From contig NC_087072.1 in the NCBI RefSeq assembly GCF_026151205.1, forward strand, positions 8,480,084 to 8,544,083: a stretch of 64,000 nt of DNA. The letters run 5' to 3'. Within the stretch, counting starts at the first letter, position 1, and each line of letters begins with the position of its first letter. Positions 34,677 through 44,905 of the stretch are shown here, one piece after another. This stretch comes from Bolinopsis microptera. Lineage: Eukaryota; Ctenophora; Tentaculata; Lobata; Bolinopsidae. The position numbers and the translations under genes are program-made. Below the pieces are notes generated by a model. It searched no databases and was not told the origin of the DNA. It saw only the letters and a program-made list of their open reading frames with translations.

Positions 34677-35557
34677 TGTAAATGGAATGGAAAATGGTCT
34701 CGAAAATTCGAAAAATGTGTCTAAAATTGTAGTAGACTAAAAATTTGCGAAATTTATGACTAAAATTATGGTAACCAAAATTATGGTAACCAATATTATG
34801 GTAACCAATTTATTGCGAAATAAATTTATTGGCCCTAAGGTAATTTTCGTACCATGAGTCTCAATGTTACTCAGAGTTGCTGTATAGTGAGCACTATGGG
34901 GATCATTAAATTCAGGGAATTGATTTTCTGTTAGATTTTTAAGAATTTCTGAAACAAAAGGCTGGCTCTCCAAAGTCTGCCCAGGGTAAAAGAACTGGAC
35001 TTGATATTGCTGTGAAGGTTTATATTAGTTTGAGCGGTTACGTTATTATCTAGTTTAACAGTTTACCAGCCGCCAGGCGACCTCAATGAATAGTTAAAGG
35101 TTATACAAATTGCAGCTCTAAATATTCAATCAGAGTTCCAAGGATGTCTTAAAGCTAAATACCGCTAAATGAGTGAAGATTGGGCGATAATCGAACATTT
35201 AAATAGCAGTTTGATACTTAAAAAATATAATAAGTTTCCGGTCCACAATATCATAATCAACCCAGAAAGACCGCGGTTTAGGCTAGAGACTAGATACACG
35301 AATATTGAGATAGTTGCCGTATCTCAATACTTTTGTTCGACGAAAGACGTACAATTAACTCTTATGAAATACAGTATTCCCCCTCGTACAAACTCTTATG
35401 AAATACAAACTCTACTAACAAAGGTACTGATTAGAAAACATTTGTCATGATGAACATACGGCTCTGACTCTGTTGATCACACATTGTGTCTATGTTGAAA
35501 ATTTAAGTTTTAGTTCGAATTCAGCATCAATGCTGCCAATAAGAATTTCAATCCTGT
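34677..35557. other. Non-coding spacer
   Basis: Apart from the ATTATGGTAACCA triplet repeat at about 34764-34810 nothing is recognisable. A 93-codon frame at 35169-35450 has no family resemblance and is probably chance. Confidence 0.4.
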
Positions 35558-35622
35558 TGAATTCCTGTAGAATTCCTGTAGAATTCCTGTAGAATTCCTG
35601 TACAATTCCTGTACAATTCCTG
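35558..35622 (+). repeat. 11-bp minisatellite (GAATTCCTGTA)n, ~6 copies
   Basis: Contiguous copies with one C/G variant (CAATTCCTGTA) at the 3' side. Confidence 0.9.
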
Positions 35623-35944
35623 CCACTACAGAACACTGCGAAATAATATTTTAATCTTGAAAGGTTTGAGCTTAACAACCGACTGGCTGAAGACATATTT
35701 CTCGGTCATTATGCTGTAAATATCATGCAGTTTCCACTTTCCAGAGCCAGTCGGAAAACTGCCCCATTTTCCCAGGTGCGACATGATTTGATAAGCCGTT
35801 ATCCTTTGTTACAAGATTTTAGTGGTGTACATTTAGCAAGGAATAATGAATGATGAAATAATGATGAAAGCGAATAACACATTTTTACAAACATCATACA
35901 AATAATTAATAATAAGACTTACGCTGGTGCAGTACGCTAAAAGT

Positions 35945-35978
35945 ACGCTAGATTCCAGTGAGGACTGGAATCTAGCGT
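35945..35978. repeat. Perfect 15-bp hairpin with GAGG loop
   Basis: ACGCTAGATTCCAGT pairs perfectly with ACTGGAATCTAGCGT across four bases. Possible cruciform; no function evident. Confidence 0.8.
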
Positions 35979-36934
35979 AAAAGAGTTGGTACCAAGCTAT
36001 ACACATCTTGAATATCTTCATCTTTAGCTACCAATATTCCTTGGGAATATAAAAGGCTCAGTTTCAAGAATACCTGGACAGATAAGAAGGTAACCAAATA
36101 GCCCACCAATCACGTTATTGTTGGCTGGTTACTAGTTTCAACTCCAATTATAGCTGTGTCAATTTTAAAAACAAGTGAGCTAACTAGCTAACTCATAATT
36201 TTAGACGCGTGTGTGAAAATACTAATAAACAGATGGAAGATTTGAATCTGAAACTGTAAATAAAAGAGCAGATTTTCAAAGGTTTTAAAAGCGAAATTCT
36301 CAATCTGACGTCCAGACAACTGATCACTGATCAGTTATGAGCTTTAAAATCAGCTTCAAAATAACGCTGTAGGTCTAGCTGAACAATGAACAATAACATG
36401 GGATACGATCGAAAATGCAAAGCATGCAGTCAGTTTATTAGGAAGTGGTAAGACGAACACATGCCATCATGAATTAACGTAAAGTACTTGTATTTAGTGA
36501 TGTTTGTTTTGCTAATGGCTCATGACCGCACTTGCGTCGAGATGTGTCAACGATTAAAATCCGATCATGCGGCATATTTTTCATTTATACAATATGGATA
36601 TTGTTCATCCTGGCCTTGAGCCTATAAGGAGATATAGTTTAAAGAATTGGAAAAGCTGCAGTGTTCCCCCTCTATAAGTAAAACCGTGAGAGATATACAA
36701 TTGAAAGTTTTGTGGCAAGATCGAATGAAGCTGCTTTTAATGGTCTTGAGTCAAGACCAACTAAGGAAAACTGTTTTCCTTAGTTAGTTGAGTATAGATC
36801 GTATATATAGTATATATAGTAGACATAAAGCAGAAGAATTCTATTCCGATTCGTACTTGTTGTTCCAGGTTCCTCTTTATTATTGACATGGCCCGTGGTA
36901 TGGCCCGCATGGTGAGCGAGTTTAGCAGGTGGCA
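35979..36934. other. Non-coding spacer
   Basis: Only a short AGTATATATAGTA-type patch (about 36795-36822) stands out. No gene seen. Confidence 0.4.
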
Positions 36935-37250
36935 GTGCAGTTCTAGTGCAGTTCTAGTGCATTTCTAGTGAAGTTCTAGTGCAGTTCTAGTGCAGTTCTA
37001 GTGCAGTTCTAGTGCAGTTCTAGTGAATTTCTAGTGAAGTTCTAGTGCAGTTCTAGTGCAGTTCTAGTGCAGTTCTAGTGCAGTTCTATTGAATTTCTAG
37101 TGAATTTCTAGTGCAGTTCTAGTGCAGTTCTAGTGAATTTCTAGTGCAGTTCTAGTGAATTTCTAGTGAAGTTCTAGTGCAGTTCTAGTGCAGTTCTAGT
37201 GCAGTTCTAGTGCAGTTCTAGTGCAGTTCTAGTGAAGTTCTGGTGAAGTT
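36935..37250 (+). repeat. 11-bp minisatellite (GCAGTTCTAGT)n, ~28 copies
   Basis: Three interspersed variants (GCAGTTCTAGT, GAATTTCTAGT, GAAGTTCTAGT) in a strict 11-bp register over about 315 bp. The non-random variant order suggests expansion of higher-order blocks. Confidence 0.95.
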
Positions 37251-37278
37251 ATATTTCAAGTGTTCAAGTGTTCCTCTA

Positions 37279-37389
37279 CTCGGGAATCTTATAGCGGGTT
37301 AAATTATGACTGGGAAAATTAATGACCGGGAAAAATATGGCGGAATTTTCCAAAACCCACCACTTTATCCCAGTCATAATATTCCCGAG
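37279..37389. mobile_element. Small palindromic MITE flanked by TA
   Basis: The ends CTCGGGAAT / ATTCCCGAG are flanked by TA on both sides (37277-37278, 37390-37391). The interior contains matching GACTGGGA / TCCCAGTC blocks. 111 bp, probably a minimal Tc1/mariner MITE. Confidence 0.6.
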
Positions 37390-37391
37390 TA

Positions 37392-39098
37392 AGGTAATCA
37401 CTCTACACTCGACTGTCACGTGACTTTTTAGCCCGTTCTCTAGCTGGCCGTGAACGACTATTCGAAACCTTAACACTCTTATCTGATCACAACCCTAACC
37501 CTAACCCAATCCTTAACAAACTCATAGCTGAAACCCTAACTCTAACGAGAAATTAGACTAACTTCCTTATACGGTCATATCACGTGATCGAGACAGTTTT
37601 TCGTCATGGGGGTTATTCGGAATCAGCGTCCGAAAATACATCGATGGAAGTTGGTTTCAACTGTCGGGGGCCCTTTTAGAACAATCTCGAATATCGACTG
37701 TAGAGTGATTTAGCACGCTCGGGACTAAACAGTTCTTTTTTAAAAGTGTCACAGCTCCAGATGAAGAGTTCTAAATGAATAGTTCTAAATGTCAGCTCTT
37801 TAACGTAGGAACGATGGATATTAAATTTAATGAAGGGTCAATCAGGGATACTAGATTATGCAACTAGCAGCAAGAGTATACACTATATTTTAAAATATGA
37901 TGTCGAACAGAGAGATCTCATCAAAGTTTACGTGCACCACGTTAATTATCGGTATAGTGATTTTTCAGTGATAGTTGCTCCTAGAGCTGGCGAGTGCTTT
38001 GTTTTAACCTATCTTCCATGGTTATCAATTAACGGCAACATGGAAAAAGACACTAAAACATTAAATTAAACAAGAACGAACGTTAATTTTAATTGCTCTC
38101 TACTGTACCGATTAATCTTCTCCAATCCAAAGTTCTAGAGCTTACACTTCTTAATAACGCTGTCAAATTGATTAATGATTTTAGACAGAAGACAACATCT
38201 TTTACAAAAAGGTACTTCAAAACAAAGCTCGGATTATTTCAAAGGAATGCTCAGATTAGAACATTGAACCTTTTGTAACTTTTCTTTTTGTCCAAAAATC
38301 AAATGAAAAACAGGTTGACCTATTTGTATTTCTCACCTGCTTGGTAGCAGCAACCAAATTTAGCCTCGATTAATTTGTTCGGATACATTAATTGATATTA
38401 TACTTTTTGTGCACAATTTGTATGTAATAAGTAAGGCATGGGGAAGGTCTATTCTAAAATTACTTAGATTTAGAAATGGCTTCCATAATATGTGAATGAT
38501 CCATTGGATGCAAGGTCAAAAGGAAATCGCGATTCGCGGCACGTGCGGAATCGCGATTTTTCCCATTCTCCACGACATTTTTCTTTAAATCTGAGGACCA
38601 AATTTACACATTCTCCTTTAAATTCGAAGGCCAAATATCACGTTCTTCATAAAGTTATAAATATAAGTATATGGAACCAATCACATCCACAGCCTTCCGA
38701 ATGTAGGTACAGACTTCAGAAGACCAAAAATATTTTCAGCCCAAATGATAAGGGTAGCTGGTAGCATGAAACATGAACAAAAGTAGTTTCCAGAAAAACT
38801 TTGAAACAATTTCGACCTCGATGGCAGAGCTACCGCGCTTCCGAGCTCGTATTGTTAAGGGATTAAGCCTGCCTTCCGAGATCGCATTACAAAGGGGAAC
38901 CCTCGAGTCCAAAATCGTATATCGGGGGGTAATATTTTCGGCTCATAATGATCAGAGTAGCATGAAACGTGAACAAAAGTAGTTTCAGGAAAAACTTCCA
39001 ACATCAAGAGGTAGGTACTACTGAGTACTGCTAGGTACGGACTTCGAAAACCGAAAAAAAGTATGTTAGGATCATAATGATCAGGAGGAAGCGATCTT
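37392..39098. other. Spacer with three partial copies of a dispersed repeat
   Basis: The phrase AGCATGAAAC(A/G)TGAACAAAAG occurs at about 38764 and 38959, with a related GTAGCATGAAACGTAGAG at about 23595, in each case near ATGATCAG. An AATCGCGATT-type palindromic stretch lies at about 38525-38565. No gene seen. Confidence 0.5.
37485..37506 (+). repeat. Short telomere-like run (AACCCT)n
   Basis: ACAACCCTAACCCTAACCC at 37488-37506: only about three units, with another AACCCTAACTCTAAC patch at about 37531-37545. Interstitial, not a telomere. Confidence 0.7.
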
Positions 39099-39395
39099 AT
39101 GAACCCTCTCAAAACCTTTTTTGTTCAACAATGGAACAAAGAGCGGAAACTCAACAGAAATTCAACTCATCAAGACAAGCTTCGGTTGCGAAACATACCA
39201 ATAAACCAAGGGATCAATAAACCAAGGGATACTACTTTTTCTTTCGACGAGAACTCTTTTATCGAAGCAGTTAATTTTCTGATCGATAATTGTTATTTTA
39301 CTATGGGTAGCCAAGTTTTCCGCCAAATAATTGGTGTTCCTATTGCAGTAGATCCGGGTCCTTATATTGCTAATCTTACTTTGTGGTACTATGAG
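39099..39395 (+). pseudogene. Reverse-transcriptase pseudogene, upstream half (interrupted by a MULE-like insertion)
   Basis: From about residue 44 the frame matches RT motifs: TTFSFDENSFIEAVNFLIDN, then the motif B'-like QIIGVPIAVDPGPYIANL and LWYYE. This is the RT type with G(I/V)PMGxDPAPxxAN that I recall from unclassified cnidarian and other invertebrate retroelements. No RT fingers or motif A are visible upstream, so the 5' side is missing. The frame is cut at the target duplication TACTATGAG (39387-39395) and continues in phase at 40811. Confidence 0.75.
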
Positions 39396-40810
39396 TAGGG
39401 CCTGTCATGATATCATGGATCGCTTAGGTTCCACCAGGAACTGGTTGTCCTTATAATTCTGCGGCCTCTATGTATCGTCATCTCGCACAACTCCGTAAGA
39501 CCCTTGTGAGTTTGGCATGTGAAAATTTGCAGCCTTCCAGACATTGATTGGGTTAACGAGGTCGGAGGTGTCGTACGTCACCTCAAGATCGGGTGACAGG
39601 GGGCTGACCAGGCCAGAACCCAATTGATTGGGTCTGTGGTAACGTTATTATGAGCCTGAGGTCACGTGACTGTGACGTCACCAGCGCTTGTTCTCCGTTT
39701 TTGCTTGTGAATGTGGGTGTAAGTACAGCTGTACTGTAGTTTATATCTAATTACCTCCTATTATAGAAACCGTAAATTTATTTTCTGACAGAAAGCTAGA
39801 AATTTACCAAAATATCGACATTGTTATAAACTTATTTTGATGAACATTCCTGAAGCTGACCTAAAATTGCACGAGAAATCGATTAAACTTGGTTTCAGAG
39901 CTCAACAATGCTTCATTATAGTTATACCTTAAAATCCATATTTTATCGATACAATCAACATTATGATCCTGTTGATTAACTATTAACAAGTAACAATTTT
40001 ATTTACTGATCCTCTTATTTGTAAAGCTATCCTCGATACATATGCAGTTACAAAGTGTGATAACCGTTTCAACAGGGGTCGAATTCACAAAAATAACGTA
40101 AACCATTGATTTAAAGCAACTGCCTCTCCTCAAGGACAAAAGAAAATCGCGATTATTTGGGCCAAAAATCGCGGCGCCGCGACAAGTCAAACTAGGCAAA
40201 ATCGCGGCGAATTTGCGGAGCTAAGTTAGATGTCATAAATTCGTTAACTAGCTTGTTAGTATAGATAGATTAGGGAGCGACAGGCTCGTCAGGCAAAACA
40301 ATAGCATCTATATTAACAATCTTAAGTGTTAGGATCGAATCTAAACAGACTCTTCTTCATGATGTTGTTACACGAATTAATAATTAGGGATACACTGATT
40401 CATAGGATTAGGGTAATGAAAATCACTAGTTGGTTTGTGTGTAGATAGTAGGTCTGTGCGGCTTCTAGTGATAATAGAAAATTATTATAATTATTACGTA
40501 AGAATGAGCGGGAAACGGAGAACAAGCTCTGGTGACGTCACAGTCACGTGACCTCAGGCTCATAATAACGTTACCTCAGACCCAATCAATTGGGTTCTGG
40601 CCTGGTCAGCCTCCTGTCACCCGATCTTGAGGTGACGTACGACACCTCGTTAACCCAATCAATGTCTGGAAGGCTGCAAATTTTCACATGCCAAACTCAC
40701 AAGGGTCTTACGGAGTTGTGCGAGATGACGATACATAGAGGCCGCACAATTATGAGGACTACCAGATCCTGGTGGAACCTAAGCGATCCATGATATCATG
40801 ACAGGCCCTA
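39396..40810. mobile_element. Non-autonomous Mutator-like (MULE) foldback transposon with ~300-bp TIRs and 9-bp TSD
   Basis: 1415 bp. The left arm 39396-39700 and right arm 40513-40810 are inverted copies with only scattered differences and one small indel; both begin TAGGGCCTGTCATGATATCA. The 9-bp direct repeat TACTATGAG flanks it (39387-39395, 40811-40819). Long TIRs and a 9-bp duplication are the hallmark of Mutator-like elements. The 812-bp centre has no transposase. Its part at about 39784-39960 resembles 45990-46160 (shared GACCTAAAATTGCACGA), so it carries or has captured a dispersed repeat. The insertion splits an RT reading frame. Confidence 0.85.
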
Positions 40811-41332
40811 TACTATGAGAAACGTGACTATTTCAGTGCTAGGATACTAGGTAAAACCTTCAGGTTGATCGATGATATCACGTCTAATAATTCAGCTGAT
40901 GGTGTTTTTGGTCAGCATGTCGGGAATATCTATACCACTAGCCTAACTTTGAATAAAGAGAATGAGGAAGATTCTAGTGCTAATGTATTAGATCTTAATG
41001 TGAGTATTGTTGATGGTAAATTTAAAGTTAGCGTCTATGATAAGCGTGACGATTTTCCGTTTCATATCGTCCAGCTTTCTGGTAAAGGAAGTAATGTTCC
41101 ACGGAGTACTGTGTTAGGTGTCTTTCTGTCACAAATTATTCGATATTTTAGAATATGTTCAGATATTGATGGTTTTGCTGATAGACTGAGGAATATCGTA
41201 GATAAGTTTGTGAGTAATTTAGGGTTTAAAAAGAAATTGCTAAAATCTCGGTTTATATCTATTTCCAAGAAGCATGATTTTAGTAACATTAAATACGGTA
41301 ATATTGATGATCTCAATAATGTGTTTGACTGA
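40811..41332 (+). pseudogene. Reverse-transcriptase pseudogene, downstream half
   Basis: Continues in phase from the upstream half after the duplicated target site. Shows FRLIDDI (RT motif C, xxDD), VLDLNVSIVDGKFKV, then VYDKRDDFPFHIV and SQIIRYFRICSDIDGF, the characteristic C-terminal block of this RT type, and ends at a stop codon at 41330-41332. No in-frame stop or frameshift is visible inside this half, so the MULE insertion and the missing 5' part are the main lesions. Whether a GIY-YIG or recombinase module once followed cannot be told; none is seen downstream. Confidence 0.8.
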
Positions 41333-41734
41333 GGGCCATACTTACACTCATCCGTGAATTGCTTCCTATATGTGCTTGACAACAGTACGGGGTAGTTCTG
41401 GATTGCAGTGTTTGTTTTGTCTTAGTCTATATACTTTTGGTGGATTTTATACTCGTCTGATATTACTTGATTTTAGAATTTATTTTGTACACTGTTCAAC
41501 GTAGGTTAGATATTTCTATGATTTTAATGCACTAAATTATTTATAGGAAAATTTATTGTGGGAAGGTGAAAGTTGGACCCGTAATGTTAATATAAACCAC
41601 CAATGCTACATCTTAAGTTGTAGAACCATAAAAACTCGCCTCTTTACTGTGTATACCTGTCGATCAACCTACGGCCACAGCAGACTAGGAGACTTGCACA
41701 ACTCAGAACAAGCTCGCATCAATGCAACATCGAA

Positions 41735-42100
41735 ACAGGAAGAACATTGACCAATTGCTAAGAAAATTAACCTATATTATAACTTTATAAAATACCTTTG
41801 CGAACACAATATGGACAAAATTCATGAGGGTAAAGGAAATATTTCTACGAACGTAGTGATAGTCAAAAACACATACAAAGGATGCCACAATGCTGGAAAC
41901 ATGCCGCCACCTCTAAGTCGTCCACAAAAAGCCACCAAGCTGCAAAATTTTGCCACTACTCGATAGAATTAAAGATGTTAAGTGATTTAAAACTCATTCT
42001 GTCCGATAACCATAATGATAATATGCCATAGGAATACTTGTTCCAGAACCACGTGCCTAAGAACAACTTGTTCACTTGAAGAACCAATGCCATGGAAATT
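41735..42100 (+). repeat. Dispersed repeat R1, copy 1
   Basis: Shares a long colinear similarity with 61995-62290: GAACATTGA(C/T)CAATTG, GGGTAAAGGAAA(A)TATTTCTACGAAC, CCTCTAAGTCGTCCACAAAA, AACCACGTGCCTAAGAACAA. Starts shortly after the RT pseudogene, so it may be the 3' UTR of that retroelement family. Confidence 0.8.
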
Positions 42101-43420
42101 TCTGCGAATTCGCCGATTTTCTTTTGTCCTTGAAATTGGATACAGATGCAACATATAAGTGCAGCGGGTGCGGAATCGCACTAATGACCGAATACCGCAC
42201 TTTTCCGCACCATTGGCCGATATTTGTTCTTAGATCAAGTTGATAATGCAACGACTTTTAATACTATCGATATTTGTCGATGACAAAACCAAACGAGGGT
42301 GAATTGCGGCAAATCAATTACTTGTCGAGCTGGATTGTAATCCCTCAACAGATTGAAATGTGGTCACTTTGTCTTTAGCTTGTATCCGCAAATTCCCTCC
42401 ATTTCCAGCAAGCTGTCGGGAATTATCACGCGTAGCCCAAAGAAACGAAGGTATTATTGTATTGTAATATCAGCATCAGGCCATACTTTTGTTGTACACT
42501 TGGAAAACTGCATGCACTGAAGTTTACCACTTATCATCTTTAAATAAGTAATTATAACTTACAGATTTATAAGGATCATTGTCCAAGGTTTAACAATTCG
42601 ATGGGCAGGTTGCTTGGGGCTAGTTGAGCTGATGATTCTTGGGCCTTGGCGAATGACTATCTTGTCGAGCTGGATTGCGATCCCTCATCAGATTGATTTG
42701 TAATTTAGTCACTAGCTTCTACACACAATTTGCTTGAATGTGGATTGAATGTAAATAATCGCGATTTTCTTTTGTTCTTGAAATTGGATGCAGATGCCAC
42801 ATATAATAATAACTAGCAGGAACCCGTCCAACCCTAAAGTGGTGTCAAGACTCGAGAGACTAAAATAATTATTACCTATTTAATTCGCGTTTTTGACACC
42901 ATTTGGGAGTCCTAATTTTGGGCAATAAAATTCTTATTCCTTGGCCAATTTTTTATTTTTACATGCTGATTTGAAGGCCATTAAAGCATTTGACCCAGTC
43001 AAAAAAGTTTCAGTTGTATATCTTTTACGGTTTTTGCGGAAAGTCGCGTTAAAGTTGATGTCGTGGTATTAGTAAAATGGCACGGATCCATCTATCCATA
43101 TATTTTTATCGTCTCGCTTTATCTATAGTAAGATATATATATATATGCCACATATAATATAATATATATGTATAATATATATAATAATAATATAAGTGCA
43201 GTGGGTGACTTTTTTCACTAAAAATATTCCTAGAAAGTTCATTATAATTATTATCTATGGGCACTTTCAAAACTATGTTCACGAATCTGTCACGGGAAAA
43301 AATCATCTTCTAGAAGCTCTCATTTGGTGGATATACTCAATATTTTGATCAAACTGTGGAAAAACTACAAGTATAGATAAGGAAATATATTAGATACAAG
43401 ACCATATATGGTGGATAATA
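42101..43420. other. Mosaic of short dispersed repeats
   Basis: The phrase CTTGTCGAGCTGGATTG(T/C)(A/G)ATCCCTC occurs at about 42321 and 42661, and a diverged form at about 50336. A second motif (CTTGAAATTGGATRCAGATGC) occurs at about 42130 and 42778, each before GCAACATATA/GCCACATATA. An AT microsatellite lies at 43131-43195. No gene. Confidence 0.6.
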
Positions 43421-43731
43421 GATGTGGTTACTGGCGGGGAGGTGATACCTGTTTGTTTACGTTTTAGATGGCCTTCAAAGGGGGGCAACGAGAAGGTAGT
43501 TACAAGTGTTACAAGCCTTCTATAATACAAAATTCGCATCACATCTTCAACCTGCTGAATAGAAGCGCCACTCAAAAGTAAACAAATATGTATCACATCT
43601 TCAACCTGCTGAATAGAGGCGCAGGCGCCACTCAAAAGTAAACAAATATGTATCACCTCTTCAACCTGCTGAATAGAGGCGCCACTCAAACGTAAACAAA
43701 CAAGTATCACCTCCCCGCCAGTATCCACATC
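43421..43731. mobile_element. Foldback element with 44-bp TIRs and three internal tandem units
   Basis: The left arm 43421-43464 and right arm 43688-43731 are inverted copies (core GGCGGGGAGGTGATAC). Between them a 54-60-bp unit containing TCTTCAACCTGCTGAATAGA is repeated three times. Its right edge is two bases from the Tc1-like element that follows. Confidence 0.8.
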
Positions 43732-43733
43732 TA

Positions 43734-44410
43734 CAGCAGGGTGTCATAATTATTGGCGCGCAGACAATTTTGCTTAAAATTTTAGCTTACCCAAGCTTTT
43801 AGAAACGATCATTACTTGACTTCTGAGGGTCAGTTTTCTATGGAGTCTTAATCATTCGAGAGATAATCCTTCATACTACAGTTCAGTCTAAAAACAAAGT
43901 CCGAAAGAAGTTAAATTTCGTCGATAATTACGACGAAAGAGAAAAATGTGGAATATTGGACTTGAAGCCTTCGGCTGCTTCCCCTGAATTCCGGGATGAG
44001 TCCTCCTGACTACATTTTATTGCGTCAGTTAGAGGAGAAAGAAAGCTTTTATAAAATCTATAGTTTTCTATATGTTTCGCTATCGCCTGAAGAGCTGTGC
44101 ACTTTAGTCTAAAGAATAATTTCAGAAGAAATTCACCAAAAAAAAATTACACATAAATCCCTTACTCCTTCGTAAATCTAACCAAGTATGGAATCGACCC
44201 TTTAAATAACGGCCTAAATTATGGGTTTTGAGGTACATAAACACAAAATTCTGAATTTACGAAAAAGTTCAGACGATTGTCTACAGACCAGTTTTTGAAT
44301 TTTGTAATTTCGATATTCAGAAGTAAAGTTATGACCCGTCGAAAAATATTGATTTCATCATAAAATACACATATAATTTCAAACACGCCAATAATTCTGA
44401 CACCCTGCTG
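43734..44410. mobile_element. Tc1/mariner-like non-autonomous element
   Basis: The inverted ends CAGCAGGGTGTCA(T/G)AATTAT are flanked by TA on both sides (43732-43733, 44411-44412). 677 bp, no transposase ORF. Confidence 0.75.
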
Positions 44411-44506
44411 TATAAAACTATAAAATAAAATTCAATACCGAAAATTTTCGAAAAAATTATATTGGTCAACAAGTTCATCAGCTATACTCAGTGAACTGAT
44501 CAGGTT

Positions 44507-44579
44507 GGAAATCGTTTCAAGTATATGATAGAACAAGTTACCCGGTAACTCTTTCTATCATATACTTGAAACGATTTCC
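44507..44579. repeat. Hairpin, ~36-bp arms with almost no loop
   Basis: GGAAATCGTTTCAAGTATAT... pairs with its complement ending at 44579, with two mismatches. A near-perfect palindrome prone to cruciform extrusion. Confidence 0.85.
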
Positions 44580-44595
44580 GTCACAGAGGCTCAAG

Positions 44596-44905
44596 GTCCC
44601 GGGAGCAAAAGTGAGTGTTAGCAAACTGAGCAGCTCCGTTATCTTATTATATTTATAAGAGGAATAGCTGAAAACTCTGATCGTGTCTCAATATTCCTCT
44701 TTGTTTCCAAAAATATACATATACACGTTATTTAGCTTTAATCTAAAGTCGCAGTCCCTGGAGCAAAAGTGAGTGTTAGCAAACTGGAGCAGCTCTGTTA
44801 TCTTATTATATTTATAAGAGGAATAGCTGAAAACTCTGATCGTGTCTCAACATTCCTCTTTGTTTCCAAAAATATATGTACATATACACGTTATTTAGCT
44901 TTAAG
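44596..44905 (+). repeat. ~157-bp tandem duplication
   Basis: Two copies (44596-44753 and 44754-44905) that begin GTCCCGGGAGCAAAAGTGAG / GTCCCTGGAGCAAAAGTGAG. A third, diverged copy lies at about 50844-51025. Confidence 0.85.

Noticed and set aside
37485-37506. Telomere or chromosome end
   Set aside because: Only about three AACCCT units, embedded in ordinary sequence on both sides.
43390-43728. 112-codon minus-strand ORF with repeated SGASIQQVEDVI
   Set aside because: The repetition comes from tandem units of a foldback element with a duplicated arm; no start context or homology.
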